Below are positions 21,696-32,400 of a stretch of 64,000 bases of DNA, piece by piece. The DNA is taken from assembly GCA_030015575.1 (NCBI GenBank), contig JASDDO010000001.1, positions 137,907,988 to 137,971,987 on the forward strand, written 5' to 3'. A program made the position numbers and the translations under genes. The notes below the pieces were generated by a model. That model was not told the DNA's origin and did no database searches. It was given only the letters and a program-made list of their open reading frames with translations. Within the stretch, counting starts at the first letter, position 1; every line of letters begins with the position of its first letter. This DNA is from Agapanthus africanus. Lineage: Eukaryota; Streptophyta; Magnoliopsida; Asparagales; Amaryllidaceae.

Positions 21696-24600
21696 TGTAA
21701 CGTTTTAAAAAATTATTAAATAAGAAATTAATGAAAAGACATAAAGGAGGTGTTGTTGTGGAGAAGTTTCTACATCATTCTCACTCTTTTTCTTTCTCTC
21801 CCACTTCCCCATGGTGTGGCCGGCCTCCTCCCCAAGCAGCGCCCCCCCCATTTTCCTCTCTTGATTTTGTCTCAAAAATCCTTAAAAATTCATCAAAAAT
21901 CCAATAAAAAAAATCCACAAAATCCTAATAAATTCATACTCTCTATTCTTTGCTCTTCTTTGCATGGATTTTGGAGATGGAAAGCACTCATTTTGGAGGC
22001 TCATTTTCATGTTTGGATTTTATGTTGTGGAGGTATAAATCTTTTTCTTTTGATTTATTTTTATTAGATATTTCTTTTAAGCATAATTAGATTTATTAAA
22101 TTAATTCTATTTGCAAATTTTAAAATTCAAGTTAGGGTTATAAAATCAAGTTATGATTTTTATTAATTAATTAGGGTTATAATAACTAGTTTAACATTTT
22201 TAGAAGTGGAAATTCTTGTATGGATGATAGATTGTAATTTGCTTATCCAAAATTGTTAAATTAAACCATTTTTGCAAACTAGATTTATATATATTGTATA
22301 TTTAAGTGAAATAAAATTCCAAATAATGTTTGTAACATTAGATTGTTGTTTTAATGAGGGTATTAACTTGTTGGTGGAATGAAAAAAACTCAATTTAGTT
22401 ACTAGTTTTATTGAAAATTGATATATTGTGATAAAAATTGCTATTTTTGCTAACTTGGTTTTTGGAAATGGACTAAATAATGGGGATTAAAATCTAATTA
22501 TGGTTTTCATGATATTATTAACATTCTAGTTTTTTGTTTAGCAAGTTAGATCATGCAAACTTAGTTTAGTTGTTGATTTGTAAAATTTTGCTTGCAAAGT
22601 GTCGAAATGGATAAATTGCAAACTAGAAATCTATTTTTATACAAATTGGTGAGGATAAAAATATAGTAATGGGTTGTATAGTCTAGTTATGCTATTTAAT
22701 GAGTTTTATGACCATTGGTTTCATTTAAATGTCATGTTTTGAAGAAAAACGGTAAATTGGCATTTTCGGGTTTTACGAAATCGGGCGATTTGATGGATTT
22801 TAGGGTTTCGATGAATTAAATAATGTTTTATATTATAAGTAATGAGTTTTAAAACTATGAGTTGGTTGTTGATGTTTATCTCGATTAATCGGAGTTTGTA
22901 CGCCGATATCGAGCGATATTTGGTTCTTTTGCGTGAACGGGACATAGGTTTTAACCTATACGCGTTCCGTGTGTCGTTTTGACTTTTGTCCGTGATTTAG
23001 TTTACGATACTATATATGTTGCGTATAGGTACCCCTCACGTGGACTGCGGGCGATGAAGAAGAGGATGGCGACACCGTCTTCGGCAGACATGGACCAGGT
23101 GAGTAGATGTATATCTGCGGGAAGAAGTCGGGTGGATGGCGTTTAGCACCATCGCAACGTAGAATAGTAATAGTACTTATTGACATTAGGAAGCCAGATG
23201 TGACCCTAAATTCTTAATGAGTAGGACCCTAGTAATGACCCTAGACTGGACTAGACTGATTTAGGAAGACCATACCAGAGGATGAATACCTTGGAAGAGA
23301 TTCGTAGGTTTCAGGTAGATACACACACACACACACACACTGAAACTCGACGTGGTGTATACGTGTATGTGTATATATATATAGGACTAGGTATATATAT
23401 ATATATATATATATATACACAACACGTATATGGGATACAATGATGTGATATGATACACGGGAATGAAACAGTATAACTGGGCTTGATGCCGTGATTCTTG
23501 GCTATACAGTCGTATTAAAGTGTTAGCGGATCATTAGAGAATGAGATAATTAACAGGTATACATAAATTATAATGGGTGGTGATGATATTGAGGTACATG
23601 GGACTCTAAAATAGCACCCGGACTGTAACTTGTGACTGATCACGATATGATATATGTATGACTTGATTACGACATCATATAGGTGTGACTTGATGATGAT
23701 ATGATATAAGAGTGACTTAATCACAATATGATACATATGACATGATATTTCTCAGGATAAATTAATGATGTATATTTATGATGGCAATGATATATGATTG
23801 ATGTATGCGATTGCAGTATAGCACCTTGATCATGACATGTGTTGATGATGATATTATACGAATGATGAGACACCTAGGAGATACTTGACCCGTACCCCGA
23901 TATTGGGAAGCCGTACGATGGATTTTACCATACGAAGCATAGATATGATGATTGATCCGCACTCTTGGTTCGAGGAAGCCGTACTACGTACGTGACGCTA
24001 TTGAGGCTGGATCGCCGACTATTAGAGATATAGATTCAGACCTTAGGTGGACTTTTGTTTCTTATTGACTAGTTTATTAGGTTTAGTTTCTTAGGAGGTT
24101 AGATGGACACTAGTTTAGGTTCGATTCATATAGTGGTAGTTGTACTTGTGTATCGCAGATGAGTGGTTATTCACATCCGTCTTTACATTCATACTGTAAT
24201 CATAATGGTGCATGTTCATTCATATGTTTCTATAATCAGAATAAAACTTTGCCTGTTAGGACACCAGCACCATTACCGATGATGCGCATATTCCACGCAC
24301 ACTTATTTGCCGGCTCACACACATCATCATCGGTAATTGCTATGTCACGTACACTTTAGATCATATTATCTTTTATTGATACAATCAGCTAACAGCTAGC
24401 TCGATATAATATTGTGATTACTCTCTGGTGTTAGTATAGACATGGCATTTATTACTTAGACATTTCATGCATTCACATTTTCATGTTATCATGCAGTATT
24501 ATGGGGCATATGCCGACACTTATCATATACTTACTCATGATTTTGGGATTTTGGATTTCTATGAGATTTCTGAATTTTGGGGAAAACCGCAAAAATATAT

Positions 24601-25917
24601 AAAACAAACTTCTCTCTCTCTCTCCTCCTCTCTTTTTAAAATATAAGATGCGGTTTTCTCGTGATGTATGTGTCGTCTACCATGAGATTTCATGTTTTCT
24701 GTTGGATTTCGAGACCCGATTCGAGGAGTGGATGAACCGTCTCGGGTACATGGTGGGCCCGGTATGGTACCCCGGGGAAAGAAGATCGAGTTGTAGAGGA
24801 TGAACCTGACAGGGGAAGGCTACCTACCGGTGATGTCTGGCGCGGCGGATATCCGGAGGATACCGACCGTTGTCGTGAGATTTGATGATATAGGCCGATC
24901 CGGACTGACGGAGCCCGAGATATTGAGACCATGAGACATTGAGATTATGAGGTATTGAGACTTAAGATTTACATGCTTTATGTCGATGCTTGACACGGAT
25001 TTCCATGGATTTCGTTGTTGATATTTCAGATTTCTATACACATTTTACTATGATAAAAGCTAAACATTTCTTATACAGATATACCTAGATTTCAGGATTA
25101 ATTATTTTACATTCATGGTGCATGCATACTCATTCACATGATATAGTACTATATGAGGCACTGACACGAGCACGGAGTATTTGCATTTACTCGTAGTATT
25201 ACCCTGCCATTACTAGATGATTAGGATATAGTAGTGTATTATTATGACCTAGGATAGCGTCGTGCATTCGATTTCTTTTCGTAGATATCTTCTACTCACG
25301 AGTTGGCAACTCACCCCCGTTGTGCCAAATTTTATTACAGGTTGATGTACAGGGTTCCTTGGCAGTTGCTGGCACATCATTTTCATTTCGGGTGATTTGC
25401 ACTGTAGGTTGGTTCATTTGTATCTGAACCGCCGTTGTATTTTTATTATTTCATTTGTATCTAGAAAGCTCCATCAACCAAACTTGTATTATTTGATAGA
25501 TTACTGGACCATTTATTTATTTCGACCCTAGAGTCGCGCATGTATTATTCTGATTTGGTGGATTTGTTTTCTTTTGAGTTTTGAGCCTCGCCCTTTGGCG
25601 TTGTATATTATTGTGCTTGTTGTGGTTGTTTCCGCCTGTTGGCGTTGAGCTAGTTCCCGTTTGGGGATGCTTTTTATTGTTTATGTATATTATACTTGTT
25701 GTACCCGTTTGGGGCCAGTTTTTACAGAGGAGACTCTGCCGAAATTTTTGGGAAAATTTGCTGATGGATTTAAACTTGTTTTCTTCATGTTTTCTTTTAC
25801 TTCTTCTTCTTTTATATGGTTTAGATTTCTGGGTTTTGGCTTAGTTAGGTTACGTTGCGCCTCTAGACGTTTCGTAATCTAAGTGCCGGTCACGTTCCGT
25901 ACTTTCGGGTCGTGACA
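21696..25917 (+). repeat. Solo gypsy-type LTR (4.2 kb) in TNP2 exon 4
   Basis: Begins TGTAACGTTTTAAAAA and ends CTTTCGGGTCGTGACA. Both sides carry TAAGC (21691-21695, 25918-25922), a perfect 5-bp duplication. Removing it restores the TNP2 codons ERRLKVLRQS. There is no internal region, primer site or polypurine tract, so it is a solo LTR. It includes (CA)n near 23323-23340 and (TA)n at about 23391-23416. The start resembles the LTR fragment ending at 34115, so both are the same gypsy family. I see no real gene in it; its ORFs are short and unrelated to each other. Confidence 0.9.
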
Positions 25918-28900
25918 TAAGCCTTCTCTCTTCTTCGTCCTCATCGTTATCCTCGTATTCTGGGACATCGTAGACATCTCTGGGTTTCCATCGGTATATA
26001 ACACTCCATCTCGGATGCTTCAAACACTGTGAGTAGTATACTTGGAACGCTTGGTTCGGAAAGATAAACGGATCTTCCAGACCGTAAAATCGAAGTGTGT
26101 TCACACTGGTCAATCGATATTCATCTTTCCAAGTCCCAAGATTGCTTCTCCACTTGTCCGTATCGGTTCGCGTATCGTACCAAGTACACTGGAATATATA
26201 AAAGGGTTCTGATCGTCCGGGATAGTGGATGCCGAGTATACAATTTAAGTACCCATAATAAATCACTCCGTCCGATCCTACCGTCGCAATCCCACTATTC
26301 TGAGTGGTTCTAGATGTTTCTATGTCCTTAACTTCGAAATTGTATCCAAGGACACCAAATCCTTTGTAATATGCAACCTCCGTACTAGGAAATTGAGCTA
26401 AACATCTTGAATCACTCTCAAATGATGCAGACAAGTTCGGATCGTGGATCTAACAAAACAAATTTTACGACAAATACATAACGATACAAGTTTAGATTAA
26501 AACTGCTTGCAATAAAATGTTATTCGAATAACTTACATGATCTGTGACCCAATCACAAAAATTATCCTGATGATATTTTTCTAATTGTTCTTCATTCCAA
26601 TCAGGATGCCCCTCACGTACCTCGTTAAAATGAATTCTGTTTTCGACAAATAATGGTGACATTAATATTATATCATTTCATACACACACAAGCACAGATA
26701 TAACAATTAATCCAAAAAAACTTACTCTCTAATTTGTTCAAGACATGCGCAATTAAGTAAGATAAATCGGTATATCTTGTTGATAAACATAGTGTCTACC
26801 CTCTTATACTCGGCTTTACCATATGGCCCTTCTTGAATTCTTCGTGGACGGTTAAGCCTTGTCTCAATATTCTCGTCCAGATAGCGGGAACAAAATGTGG
26901 TTGCTTTATCAAGAAGATAACCTTGCATGATAGAACCCTCTGGTCGATTTTTATTGCTTATATACTTCTTAAGAGTGTAGAGGTACCTAATGAAAATATG
27001 TTGAATAAATAAATACGGGCATACAGGACAACAATAAATTTATAAATTGTGCGAAACAAAAAATTACACGTACCTCTCGACGGGATACATCCATCGATAT
27101 TGTACCGGTCCGGCTAACTTCGCCTCAGTTGCAAGATGAACCGTCAAGTGTATTATGATATCGAAGAATGACGGTGGAAAAATACGCTCAAACTTGCAAA
27201 GTATCAACGCAATAGAATTTTCTAGTTTATCCAGCGTCACTACCTCCAGTGTTTTAGCACACAACTCCCTGAAAAAACAACATAAGTCGTTGATTACTAG
27301 ACCAACCGATTCGGGGAGAGAAGTCCTGAGGGCTAATGGAAGAAGGTGCTCCACGATAACATGGTGATCATGACTTTTCAGCCCATCGATCTTGCCCTTC
27401 ATAATTTTTATTTTCTTGCTGAATGATCCTGAAAAACCTGTGGAAACTTTCAAATCATGCAACACCTGCAGGAATCTTTTCTTCTCCGGTTGTGACATAT
27501 GATAAGCGGCATTGGGAAGTACAAACTTGCCCGGTTTACCCGCTACCGGTCTAGGGTGCAATTCACTTCTTATTCCCCACTCTTGTAGATCCATCCGAGC
27601 ATTCAGGTTATCTTTCGATTTCCCGTCTTTACAAAGAAGCAAGTTAAGTATGTGCTCTGATACTCCCTTCTCTATATGCATGACGTCCAGACAATGACGC
27701 ACTGAATTTGTAGACCAGTACAGAAGCTCGAAGAAACTACTTAACTTGTTCCAAAATGGTGGTTTGACCTGTTTCGTCGGATCCATCCCGAAGGTCACAT
27801 TATTGTAATTTTCCCATTTAGCAGTCACGTCCTCTCCGGACAATGGGGATGGAGGTCCAAGAAGCTCTTGATGACCATCAAAGTGAACTGTGTCTAACCT
27901 ATAGGGGTGGTCTGGAGGCAGGAAATGTCGATGGCCGCAATAACAAACCTTCCTGCTAAAATTCAAGAATTTCGATGTTGTGTGTTCATGGAAATGAGGA
28001 CATGCTTTGTGACCATGTACGGACCAACCTGATAGCATTCCATACGCAGGAAAGTCATTAATTGTCCACATTAGAGCCGCACGCAGTATGAAGGTTGTAT
28101 TTGTGTTTGCATCATATGTCTCTCCACCATCAATGAACAAAGATTTCAACTCATCGATCAGAGGTCGGAGATAGACGTCAATATTGTTCCCCGGTGAGTT
28201 TGGTCCGTCGATAAGAAGAGGCATCATAAAGTATGATTGGTCCATAGCCAACCAAGGCGACAGATTATAAATTATCATTACAACGGGCCATGTGCTGCGA
28301 CTTCCAGCCATATAGTTGAATGGGCAGAAGCCATCAGTAGCCAGTCCGAGCTGGACATTGCGAGGATCGCTACCGAATATTGCGTGCCTCCTATCGAAAT
28401 CCTTCCATGCCGGTGAATCTCTTGGATGGCTCATTTTTCCATCTTCACTTGGAGGAGCACGGTGATGCCAAATCATTGCCTCGGCTGTTTTCTTGCACCT
28501 GAATAGCCTCTGTGTTATGGGAAAGTATCGTGCTATCTTGACAGGTATATCGGGCTTCTTATCAGAATCTTTTGGCTTATACCTGGCCTCTCCGCATGTT
28601 GGACACTCTTTCAAATCTGAATTCTCTTTCCGGTACAACACGCAATTTTTAGGACATGCTTGAATTTTCTCGCACTTTAGACCCAAATCAGACATCATCT
28701 TCTGGGCTCCGTACCAGCTGTCGGGCACGTTATTTCCCGGAGGCATAGAATCTTTCAAGAACGAAAGAAGCATTGTGAATGACTTGTTGCTCCATCCATT
28801 TAGGCACTTAATCTAGAAAAGTTGGACGAACCATGAGAGGGTGGAATACTTCGCATTCTCATAAATTGGTTTCCTAGCATCATTCATGAAATTTTCATAT

Positions 28901-29485
28901 TTATCCGCACGCGGTCCTTGACCGGAAGGAATGTCATCTTCGGTACGAATAGATTCACCTAGGGCAGTCTCTACCATATCCTCCATTTCTTCTGATGGAA
29001 ATAAATTACCGTCTTCTCCTTCTGCCGCATTACCGAATTCTTCTTCTTCTCCTGCCGCATTATCGTGTTCTCCTTCTTCTTCTGCCGCAGTACTGCATTC
29101 TTCTCCCTCCCTGTGATATTTCCAAGTTGTATAAAGTCTAGTAAATCCATATTTTACAATATGAAGCTCTGCCAATTCTACCTTCTGCCAGTACTTATTG
29201 CCACATTTATCGCACGGACAGAGAATCTTCTCTATTATGATCTTATTATGTGCGCGTGCAAATTCAATAAAAGCAGTAACTCCTGCGACAAACTTAGCTT
29301 GCATACGTTGTTTCCAATCCACATACATCCATTTCTTAACTCATGGGCCATGTTAGACTGTATAACATATAAATTGTAGGTTATGGTGACTATATTGAGA
29401 AATATAAGAACGGGATAGTTACTGACAAAGGAGAAAATCCGTGTATATGCTTTGTGTGTGCGTTTGTCGTTGAAAAGAATAAATT

Positions 29486-29662
29486 ATCGCACGTATGCTA
29501 ACCGATAGACGGGGACTAAGTGGCGCTTTTAGTTTCATATATGAGTATCGATGGGAATATGAAGGTTTCATATTATCATCGAGTATCATATATTGGTTTT
29601 AACCTGAACATCTCGAATCACTCTCTAATTATGCGTTTGTTGTGTATTCTTGTTGTATGTGT
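29486..29662 (+). repeat. 177-bp direct repeat, copy 1
   Basis: Near-identical to 30086-30262, with about five differences (for example ATGCTA/ATGTTA, GATGGG/GATGAG). The offset is exactly 600 bases. It bounds a segment with two hairpins. Confidence 0.92.
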
Positions 29663-29720
29663 GTGTTCCGGCTGTCGGGGGTAGGCTTCTATCCCATTAA
29701 GAATGTAATGAGCGAACACC

Positions 29721-29925
29721 CATCACTTGTGCTTTCAACCGTTTCGAGTAAATTTCGGCAGCACCTCCCCGCTGTTCTCCGAGTACACTGTAATAGAATA
29801 GATAATCATTTCAAAGCTGTGAAACAACGTTGAAATGAACATCTAATCTATCTTTGTACACGGAGAACCAGCGGAAAGGTACCGACGAAATATCTCGAAA
29901 CGGATGAAAACACAAGTGAATGAAG
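29721..29925. repeat. Long imperfect hairpin between the direct repeats
   Basis: Arms 29721-29815 and 29832-29925 pair at roughly 80% with a loop of about 16 bases. The outer part pairs CACTTGTG...CCGTTTCGAG with its complement; the inner part pairs ATCATTTCAA with TTGAAATGAA. It looks like a fold-back element or a small-RNA precursor; the sequence alone does not decide. Confidence 0.82.
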
Positions 29926-29990
29926 GCGTTTGCTTTATACATTCTTAACTTGTCCATACGGGAAAAATCTATGGGTTACCATACGATTGA

Positions 29991-30088
29991 ATTTTCTCGT
30001 CACGTAGACTATACGACGGTTGTTATTATCGAGCTATACCGTCCGATATTTAACAACCTTCGTATAGTTCTATGTCACGACGAAAATC
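29991..30088. repeat. Second hairpin with an ACGACGGTTGTT arm
   Basis: About 29993-30029 pairs with 30052-30086: TCGTCACGTAGACTATACGA against TCGTATAGTTCTATGTCACGACGA. The loop is about 22 bases. A third copy of the arm core (ACAACCGTCGTATAGT) stands alone near 30473-30488. Confidence 0.78.
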
Positions 30089-30262
30089 GCACGTATGTTA
30101 ACCGATAGACGGGGACTAAGTGGCGCTTTTAGTTTCATATATGAGTATCGATGAGAATATGAAGGTTTTATATTATCATCGAGTATCATATATTGGTTTT
30201 AACCTGAACATCTCGAATCACTCTCTAATTATGCGTTTGTTGTGCATTCGTGTTGTATGTGT
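30086..30262 (+). repeat. 177-bp direct repeat, copy 2
   Basis: Partner of 29486-29662. The match ends sharply after GTTGTATGTGT, where copy 2 continues AACATG and copy 1 continues GTTCCG. Confidence 0.92.
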
Positions 30263-30860
30263 AACATGATTTTAAACCATTGAGATCAAGATTTGAGAAA
30301 TTTTATAAGTGGCCGTTAACATGATAACAATGATCTCTTCTTATCAGTCCATATCTGAATTCTAAAGGGCAGTATATTTGCTATTAAAAGATCATGTTTA
30401 ACTCTAAAGCAAGGGAAAAACAGAGGAATATAGATCTATTAAAGTCAAGCCATAAAGCTAATCACATATTTACAACCGTCGTATAGTCCCACATGGGTTG
30501 CTCGCCCAGACATTCGATAGAATACATGTCACAAGAAAAATAACAGAAAAACAATTTCTTAAGCTTAAATACCCTCTAAATATGCCAAACAGCTTGCTTA
30601 CAGTTCTACTGATACATTATTAAACATAAAGTCCCTGCAGACGCCAAATCTGGAACAACTATCACCTTATCATCGAATGTTACATCCACAAAAGTGAAGG
30701 TAACAGAATAAATGCACCAGTACAAACTCGACCTCGAATTAGCCTAAAGCTTTGCCGGGATGGAACTAAATCAACAAGCAAAACATATTTACACTACAAG
30801 CTTACACCTACTGCAAGGGATAAATAGGGCAATCTACAGTTCACATCTCACAGCCCAACC

Positions 30861-31258
30861 GAACCCTACCCCCAGCCCCAGCCCAGCCCCAGCCCCAGCC
30901 CCAGCCCAACCGAGCCCCAGCCCCAGCCCCAGCCCCAGCCCAGCCCCAACCCCAACCCCAACCAAACCCTAGCCCCAGCCCCAGCCCAGCCAGCCCCAGC
31001 CCCAGCCCAAACCCCTACCCCAACCCCAACCCCAACCGAACCCCACAACCTAACCCTAACCCTAATAGAACCCCAGCCCCAGCCCAGCCCCAGCCCAACC
31101 GAGCCCTAGCCCCAGTCCCAGCCCAGCCCTAACCCCAACCCCAACCAAACCCTAGCCCCAGCCCCAGCCCCAGCCTAGCCCCAGCCCCAGCCCCAGCCCC
31201 AACCCCAACCCCAACCGAACCCCACAACCTAATCCTAACCCTAACCCTAACCCTAACC
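30861..31258. repeat. C-rich CCCCAG/CCCTAA array
   Basis: About 400 bp of CCCCAGCCCCAG, CCCCAACCCC and CCCTAACCCTAA variants in higher-order blocks, with the same block order seen twice (30861-31070 and 31071-31258). It ends in four or five CCCTAA units at about 31230-31256. Apparent proline-rich ORFs across it are products of the repeat. Confidence 0.92.
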
Positions 31259-31607
31259 GAACCCGATCGATGCCGACGCCGACGCTGATGCCCTCACCCC
31301 TACCCGAACATGGCCTGAACCCTAGACTACAACGTCAAAATTAAAATTTATTTGAGATTTACTTACAACTGTGCGCGCGGTGGATCGACGGTAGAAATTG
31401 GTGGTCGCCGACGATCGGCGAAGGTGGCGAAGAGGCACGGGAAGTCGGCGAAGGTGTAGGGAAGACCGACGAAGCTGGCGCAGGCTCGCGAGCGCGGTGC
31501 CGACGAAGCGCGGGAAGAGGCGACGAGAGGCGCGGGAGTGAGAGAGGGAAATTTGGGAATGATGAATATAATTTTTCTGTGTTTTTTTTTGTTAATAACC
31601 TATATAG

Positions 31608-31757
31608 ATGCCCCTACGGACATAACCGTAGGTCCCCGGCTTGCGGCTCCGTAGGGCCAAAGAAAAAACTAGAACGTCAGGCACCGTAGGGACAACGATT
31701 TGGCCCTACGGATAAACCCGTTGGGACAAGCAATATTTGCCCCTACGGATTTCTGAG
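31608..31757. repeat. Subterminal repeats, right end of CACTA
   Basis: Further CCCTACGGA / TCCGTAGGG units at about 31611, 31640, 31683, 31702 and 31738, matching the left-end palindromes. Fewer and more mutated than on the left. Confidence 0.85.
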
Positions 31758-31788
31758 TCCATAGGGGCAACCCCATATTGTAGTAGCG
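31758..31788. repeat. Right terminal inverted repeat of the CACTA element
   Basis: Complement of the left end with six mismatches. The outermost bases read ...GTAGTAGCG, so the terminal CACTA is CGCTA here. TAA follows as the target duplication. Confidence 0.92.
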
Positions 31789-32400
31789 TAAGTGTTATCG
31801 GTAGTTTCTCGAACCGTTATGAACCATACATCGGCATAACTTATCAAGTTACTGGGGTCCGATGATTCCACCCCTAGACTCAATATGCGACATATCAGAT
31901 GAAGAGACTGGACTGTGCGGTAAGTGTTACTTATAGGCTTCACGGGAGTTTGGACAAGCTTGCTTGTTGATCTTCTATTCGCTCAATACCTGGGTAGCCG
32001 TTACTTCCCGCTAGTACCGCTGACGTTTTGTAGGTAACTAATGTGATCATTACCTACTACTGGCGTATTGACGAGTCTTTAAAGTCCCACACAGAGATTT
32101 CATAGTTCAAGTGAAATGAAGTAGGGCACATATGTTGATATGTGCGGGAGCCTGATTAAATACGAGTATGTGATACCGTATTCTAATCTGGCGACATTTG
32201 ATATCGATTAGGTTATATGTGATATAACCGGATTATTAAATCAAGTGTTGATTTGATAATGTGATTTATAGATAAATGATATTAGTCGTTTATATATGAT
32301 ATAACCGGATTATTAAATCATGTGTTAATTTAATAATTTGATATATATTTATATTTGATATAATTATATATTAACTAATATTATTGCTCACTAATTATTT
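31789..32400 (+). repeat. 3' LTR of element C, second part (truncated)
   Basis: Continues the LTR interrupted at 17798, colinear with B from about 3697 (GTTATC, then GTAGTTTC) to about 4280. The LTR then stops well short of the ~2.1 kb family length. The right limit is uncertain (about 32380-32540) because it runs into the gypsy fragment. Confidence 0.75.

Larger units (their letters stand above)
21341..29328 (-). pseudogene. TNP2-type CACTA transposase, broken
   Basis: Five exons fit GT...AG rules and phase: 29328-27074, 26986-26726, 26636-26537, 26449 to 21564 (split by a solo LTR) and 21461-21341, about 1131 codons. The domain order matches TNP2. First is a transposase-associated zinc-like region (residues ~15-70, CPCDKCGNKYW), then an acidic linker. 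The tnp2 catalytic domain follows (SDPRNVQLGLATDGFCPFNY, PGNNIDVYLRPLIDEL, LDVMHIEKGVSEHIL). DUF4218 spans the first intron (YRWMYPVERY/LYTLKKYI) and DUF4216 is in exon 4 (GVIYYGYL, QAFQVYYSQC, PRDVYDVPEYEDNDEDEE). Two lesions are seen: an in-frame TAG at 28813-28815, and the LTR at 21696-25917. Both make it inactive. It would cut and join the CACTA ends. Confidence 0.93.
29329..31607. other. TNP2 upstream region of the CACTA, non-coding
   Basis: 2.3 kb between the transposase start and the right subterminal repeats. The start ATG at 29328 has an in-frame TGA 12-15 bases upstream. The region should hold the promoter and any untranslated first exon. No TATA box can be singled out. It contains the direct repeats, hairpins and C-rich array listed separately. 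Confidence 0.7.
17799..31788. mobile_element. CACTA (En/Spm) transposon, 14 kb, both ends present
   Basis: Terminal inverted repeats of 31 bp (17799-17829 and 31758-31788) share 25 positions. The left starts CACTACTACAA; the right, read inward, starts CGCTACTACAA. The flanks are TAA on both sides (17796-17798, 31789-31791), the 3-bp duplication expected of CACTA elements, and the split host LTR is colinear across it. It encodes a TNP2 transposase and a Transposase_24-like second gene, both on the minus strand. A 4.2 kb solo LTR lies inside. The second base of the right end is G instead of A, one possible cause of immobility. Confidence 0.95.

Noticed and set aside
25581-25882. Hydrophobic ORFs near the end of the gypsy LTR
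   Set aside because: T-rich LTR sequence yields leucine/phenylalanine runs in overlapping frames; no conserved protein features.
27064-28773. 569-codon ORF as a host gene
   Set aside because: Its motifs are those of the TNP2 catalytic domain and DUF4218. It lies inside a bounded CACTA element and continues in phase with flanking exons.
29486-30262. TRIM retrotransposon with 177-bp LTRs
   Set aside because: No TG...CA ends, primer site, purine tract or flanking duplication could be placed. Kept as an open alternative only.
30760-31048. Proline/alanine-rich and glycine-rich ORFs on both strands
   Set aside because: They are translations of the CCCCAG/CCCCAAC array; both strands are open because the repeat lacks stops.
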